A stretch of 64,000 nt of DNA. Origin: Erigeron canadensis. Its lineage: Eukaryota; Streptophyta; Magnoliopsida; Asterales; Asteraceae. The stretch lies in the NCBI RefSeq assembly GCF_010389155.1, contig NC_057769.1:4398235-4462234 (forward strand), written 5' to 3'. Below are positions 60,010 to 64,000 of the stretch, piece after piece. A model generated the notes under the pieces. That model ran no database searches. It worked only from the letters and a program-made list of their open reading frames with translations, and was not told where the DNA came from. Both the position numbers and the translations under genes were made by a program. The number at the start of each line of letters is the position of its first letter. Position 1 is the stretch's first letter.

Positions 60010-60349
60010 CATATACTCTCTAATAAAACAAATCAATTTTTTTTTCCTTAATCTTTATGTCTTTGAAAAAACTAAAAAAAAAATCTCCTTTATTCATTAA
60101 TTTAAACATCTCCATCTAATATACCTATAATATTCTTAATGAAATAATTTATAGTATGGATCCTCTAACACTTAAAATAAACACAAAACTACCTTTAACA
60201 TCAATTACTTTTACATTCACCACCATCGTCGTCCCATCAGCGTCCCCACTGTCGTCCCCACTTTCGCCCCTACCACCGTCACCACCACCACCACCATCTC
60301 TGTCATCACTATCCCCACCCTCGCTGCATTGGGCGGACATAAGTCTAGT
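60010..60349 (+). mobile_element. Short Helitron, 3' end CTAGT
   Basis: Sister of 1600-1922 along its full length; ends ctgcattgggcggacataag then tctagt (CTAGT 60345-60349), followed by T. The 79-codon ORF here is a translation of ccaccatc repeats and is not a gene. Confidence 0.65.
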
Positions 60350-61784
60350 TTTAAAAAGTAATTACCGGTTGTTTTTACGAAGATTTCCGGCTTAATAATT
60401 GTCATGTATATATGACTTATTGCCCTGCAAGCTATTCTAAAAGCTGTCATGGAAATGGTTGGCGCTGGACATATCCATCTACGTACACGGATTGAAGTTT
60501 CCTTGTTGCTTATGACATGATTATTATTAGGTACATATTATCTTAACTCCTTAGGGGGAAGAAGTCATATACCCCATCTCCTCGTCTCCTTCGAATTACC
60601 AAATCAAATTAATCAACCTCATTTCAACCCTCTAATTTTTTTCCAACCTTTTTTAGTGCCAATTATCACTCCCAATCCTTTTTCCATCTCTGTCAACCTT
60701 TTTCCATCTCCCTCAACTCCCCCCTTGAAATTTCCGTCTCCCTCAACCCTTTTTTCCAACTCCTTCTCATCTCTCTACGAGTTAGAAGCTCCTCACCTAA
60801 CCTTTTTCTCCCATCTCCTTTGAGTGGCGACTGATACCCCTTCCATCTTCCCATCTCCCTTTCATATCCCCTCAACCCTCTACACGCTCCCTCCCTTTAA
60901 TAATAATAATACGAGTAATAAGCTCATATAACTACGAAGTTTGTCATATACGAATCTTGTGAATAATACTTTCCTTTGAATTTAAATGATATTTTGTGAC
61001 ATTTTACTCATTTATCTATACAAGTTACTTCTTAAAGGGTGTAGTAAACTTGCAACTTCGACCAAGACGGCAGCTCACCCTAAATATACTTCAAAGCAAT
61101 AATTATAAGAAATTTTTACGTTTTATCTTAGAAATTATAAATTAATACACTTTTTTCATCTGCCGTTCCAAAAAAAAATACACTCTTTTCATTTTTATTT
61201 TTTTCCTGGAAACATTGTAAAGATTATCAGAAGATATGGTCAACAATTATCGGTTTAAACTCAAAGAACGAAATGTAACAGTATAATTTTGCAAGAACGT
61301 ACCTATAGGTAATTTACATGTTATCCTTTTGTCTAAAAGTATAACGTGTCTCTGATAGAATGGAATCATGGATTCAAAATCCATTGAACTCGTTGTAATA
61401 GTTTTTGATTTTCTAATTAAATTCTTTTTAACCGTTGAAATTAATCTTACTAATAAGACAACAAGGCTCTTGAGTTCGATTTTTAAAGATGACAAGCTTG
61501 AAGGTTTTACTCTCCAAATATCTGTAACGGATCATGGTCAATATCTCGATGTTTAGGATGCGCACAAGACTTTACTATTACACGATTAGTTTCTTAGAGT
61601 CATATGATGACAAATGTTAAAAAAATAAAAATAATATATAACGTACGTAATTTTTCTCTTTTTATTCTTTCATGATATTATGTCACATCAATTTATGGAT
61701 CACTTTATATTATAACTTTTTCTTTTTTGAAAAGTGCAACATCTTTTTCATAAATTAACATTGGTAATGATTAATCTCATAAGT
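60350..61784. other. Intergenic
   Basis: A CT-rich stretch at 60560-60900 (ccttttttccatctccctc type phrases) gives spurious Arg/Glu-rich minus ORFs. No gene. Confidence 0.4.
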
Positions 61785-61918
61785 TATTAGCCTAAAAATC
61801 CTCCCAATTAATAGGATTGTAACATATGAAAAATCAGGGGGGTGAGATTAGAAAAGAGAATCAACGTTATCCACATGTCACCATCTAAAGCTATTAGAAG
61901 GATTTTTAGGCTAATTTT
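61785..61918. mobile_element. Small MITE
   Basis: Inverted repeats attagcctaaaaatcct (left) and aggatttttaggctaat (right) enclose about 100 bp. It lies about 170 bp upstream of the DUF4228 gene TATA box. Confidence 0.6.
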
Positions 61919-62089
61919 TTAGGTGGATACAATCATTTTCCTTAACAAACTGCTTAGTGCAAAATGTACGATCCAAGAAATTTGCAAAACTACGGCCGAG
62001 ATATCTTCATGATTTCACTCCACCTCCCACCTCATTATTTTAACACTTCATCTCCACGCCCAATATTATTATTTGTACGGTCTCTTCTC

Positions 62090-62098
62090 TATATAAAT
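62090..62098 (+). promoter_or_regulatory. TATA box of the DUF4228 gene
   Basis: tatataaat after a CT-rich stretch (tctcttctc), 132 bp before the start codon; expected start site near 62125. Confidence 0.65.
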
Positions 62099-62229
62099 AC
62101 TTCCCAATCACTTCAACATATTACATATTTCAAAACCTCTCAAAACATAACCATTCATCATTTGATCATAAAACTTAAAGTAGGCACACTTTTGGATTAT
62201 TTGTCATACGAAAAACAAAACCAAACGTT

Positions 62230-62685
62230 ATGGGAAATAGTCTAAGATGTTGTCTATCATGTCTAATTCCTTGTGGAGCACTAGATTTGATTAGAATTGT
62301 TCATTTAAATGGACATGTTGAAGAGATCACACGACACATTACCGCGGGCGAGGTTCTAAGCAAGTATCCAAATTATGTACTAAGCAAACCTTCGTCACAA
62401 GGTGTCACAAGGCGCATTCTTATTTTATCGAGTAATTCCGAGCTCAAGAGAGGTAGTATTTATTTTTTGATCCCGGCTTCTTCTGTTCCCGAGAACAAAA
62501 GAAAACCAAGGAATAAGGAAAATTTGGAAAAGGTTGTGAAGATCAAGACGGTAACGGGTGATCAAGTATGTGTATCTAGTCGTGTCGTGGCAGAGAAGAA
62601 GCTGGTCAGGCGTAAGAGAGTTCGTCGGAGTGTTGATGGTGGAGATTGGCGACCTCATCTTGAAAGCATCTTTGAAGAACAATAG
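62230..62685 (+). CDS. DUF4228 (PADRE) protein, 151 aa
   Basis: Member of the plant DUF4228/PADRE family, small proteins often induced by pathogens and abiotic stress; the biochemical role is not settled. The N-terminus MGNSLRCC has the Gly2 and Ser5-like context for N-myristoylation with nearby Cys for palmitoylation, so membrane attachment is likely. It is followed by the family start, LIRIVHLNGHVEEITRHITA, then VLSKYPNYVLSK and the SIYFLIPAS strand (about 80-88). The C-terminal half is basic and probably disordered (KRKPRNKE, VRRKRVRRS), and ends WRPHLESIFEE, the usual tail. Single exon. The start is the first ATG giving the MGN signal; TATA box 132 bp upstream. Confidence 0.9.
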   Translation: MGNSLRCCLSCLIPCGALDLIRIVHLNGHVEEITRHITAGEVLSKYPNYVLSKPSSQGVTRRILILSSNSELKRGSIYFLIPASSVPENKRKPRNKENLEKVVKIKTVTGDQVCVSSRVVAEKKLVRRKRVRRSVDGGDWRPHLESIFEEQ

Positions 62686-63903
62686 TTGTTTGAAAATTAA
62701 TTATTGATTCTTTTGTTTTCTTGTGGATAGGTAGATTCAAGAGTTTTGTTCGCATTTGGGAATATACACCTTTGTTTATGGTTTTTTATAAACAAAGTAA
62801 TATATCAACGCACATATAACTTTTATTTTGTTAAATATACATCAAGTTATCGATCATCTTTTTGATCAATTTTTCTGGTTATTTAAATGGTCAAAACATG
62901 TTTCCACACACATCTAAACAAGACTAGTTAATTTATATTTGAAATTAGCTTATAGACTTCAAGTCTAATTGTTTATATGTATAAATTATTAAATGTTGAA
63001 GATAAAATGTAATGAAGCAATTTTTAAGCAAGACAAGAAAAGGTACTCGTAGATTCTATTATTAGCTATTCTTGGTTGTAACATTGTTTGATCGGTTGAT
63101 ATATATCTTATCAGCCATTTTAGTTTAATAAAATTCAGTTGATGTTCAAAAAAGAAATAAAATATATTGAAGATAATATGCTAATATATTATTCTACCTG
63201 AGTTTTTTCCCGTGAAATATGATATAGTCGAAATTGATAAAATATGTTTATTTATTAAAATATGATTCATCTATCACAATGTACAAGTTTTATAACTGAC
63301 CGTATAAGTCAATAATACATACTGGTGGTAGATATATCAAATCTTGTAATACATATATCACCTCCCATTAAAATATTGTATATTTAGACTTGTTTTTCTA
63401 ACAATTTTATGTGTATCATTGTTCAAACTTGTAAACTTGTTGTCTATGACGCCTAGTTGCTAGTTGTACAGCACATGCAGGGGAATAAATAAAAGCAAGA
63501 AATTTAGAATCTATATGAATAAATGAAATAGCTATCTACACTAAATGTCTAAATGCACGTAGTAATTAATTAATTAGATCCACTATAAACACTTTGTCCA
63601 TGTTTACTCAGGGTTAGGGTTAAGTATTATAAAGTTTAACAAATAAGACAAGATTTAGGTTCTTAGATCATGATAATATTAATGCATGAAGATTTATGAA
63701 ACAATTGATGTACGATGATTTTGATGATGCATGGTAATTATCACTGGAAAAACCCTATTGTTTTACTTTAATACTCGTTTTATTTTACCTAAAACATGTT
63801 TACACAATAACGTGTTACTACTTATAAAAGAAAAAATATAAATGTGTGATTATTGGCCTATAGTGAATTTCTCCCGGACCATGCCATAATCAAATTATCT
63901 TCA
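62686..63903. other. 3' flank of DUF4228 gene and AT-rich DNA
   Basis: 3' UTR at the left edge; no other gene seen. Confidence 0.4.
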
Positions 63904-64000
63904 ACGAGCATGGTACCCGCGCAATGCGGCGGCGTTAGTAAGCACGACGGTCTAGTATTATCGGTGACGGTATTATTTCTGGTGGTGGCGGTGTCAAGTC
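63904..64000 (-). mobile_element. Helitron entering from the right edge
   Basis: On the minus strand the window edge reads gacaccgccaccaccag... and ends with gccgcattgcgcgggtacca then tgctcgt at 63904. Same family as 10048-10351 and 10600-10821. The 5' part is outside the window. Confidence 0.65.

Noticed and set aside
60156..60395. Pro/Ser-rich ORF
   Set aside because: Translation of ccaccatc-type repeats in a Helitron.
62425..62682. 85-codon minus ORF
   Set aside because: Antisense shadow of the DUF4228 gene.

Overview
This window looks like nuclear DNA from a eudicot plant, probably Asteraceae or a close asterid. The base composition is AT-rich, genes carry GT-AG introns and TATA boxes, and six protein-coding or miRNA loci sit in a sea of plant transposons. 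The family assignment is an inference from the look of the Helitron ends, SINEs and Gypsy LTR; no single marker in the sequence proves it.

Real genes, in order: a MIR390 precursor (14041-14143, +) with its own TATA box; a six-exon laccase (19858-22626, -) carrying a near-perfect miR397 target site; an intronless PRA1-family membrane-traffic protein (31757-32407, -); an intronless exocyst subunit of the EXO70B1 type (37826-39616, +); a three-exon GDSL esterase/lipase (40515-43056, -) with two SINEs in its first intron; a small, split gene for the PIG-Y-like subunit of the GPI-GlcNAc transferase (45239 to about 47330, -), whose exons are too short to show as long ORFs; and a DUF4228/PADRE protein with an N-myristoylation signal (62230-62685, +). 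An unassigned candidate last exon lies at 44477-44730 (-). The neighbours do not form a pathway. Two plant small-RNA circuits appear: the trigger of TAS3 tasiRNAs (miR390) and a target of the copper-responsive miR397.

Layout. 1-13 kb is transposons: two MULEs with exact 9-bp target duplications, a hAT element with an 8-bp duplication, a solo Copia LTR, Helitron ends and MITEs. 13.8-14.2 kb is MIR390. 15.7-19 kb is SINEs and Helitrons. 19.9-22.7 kb is the laccase. 24-29.6 kb is SINEs, hAT, a broken PIF/Harbinger transposase and a Helitron. 31.7-32.5 kb is PRA1. 33.5-34.4 kb is a second MULE that kept the same transposase tail as the first. 37.8-47.3 kb is the gene-dense block (EXO70B1, GDSL, PIG-Y). 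47.9-61.9 kb is again mobile DNA, including two sibling Helitrons end to end, one holding a 2.2-kb solo Gypsy LTR. 62.2-62.7 kb is the DUF4228 gene, and the window ends inside a Helitron.

Most unusual items: an array of seven stem-loops at 58552-58881 inside the Gypsy LTR, whose arms change in a compensating way while the loop stays fixed; a filled/empty-site pair that dates a SINE insertion; two MULE derivatives that independently kept only the zinc-knuckle tail of the transposase; and the PIG-Y gene recovered by splice logic. No CRISPR, operon, true tRNA, rRNA or virus-derived gene was seen. All coordinates of splice sites, TSDs and hairpins were read by eye.
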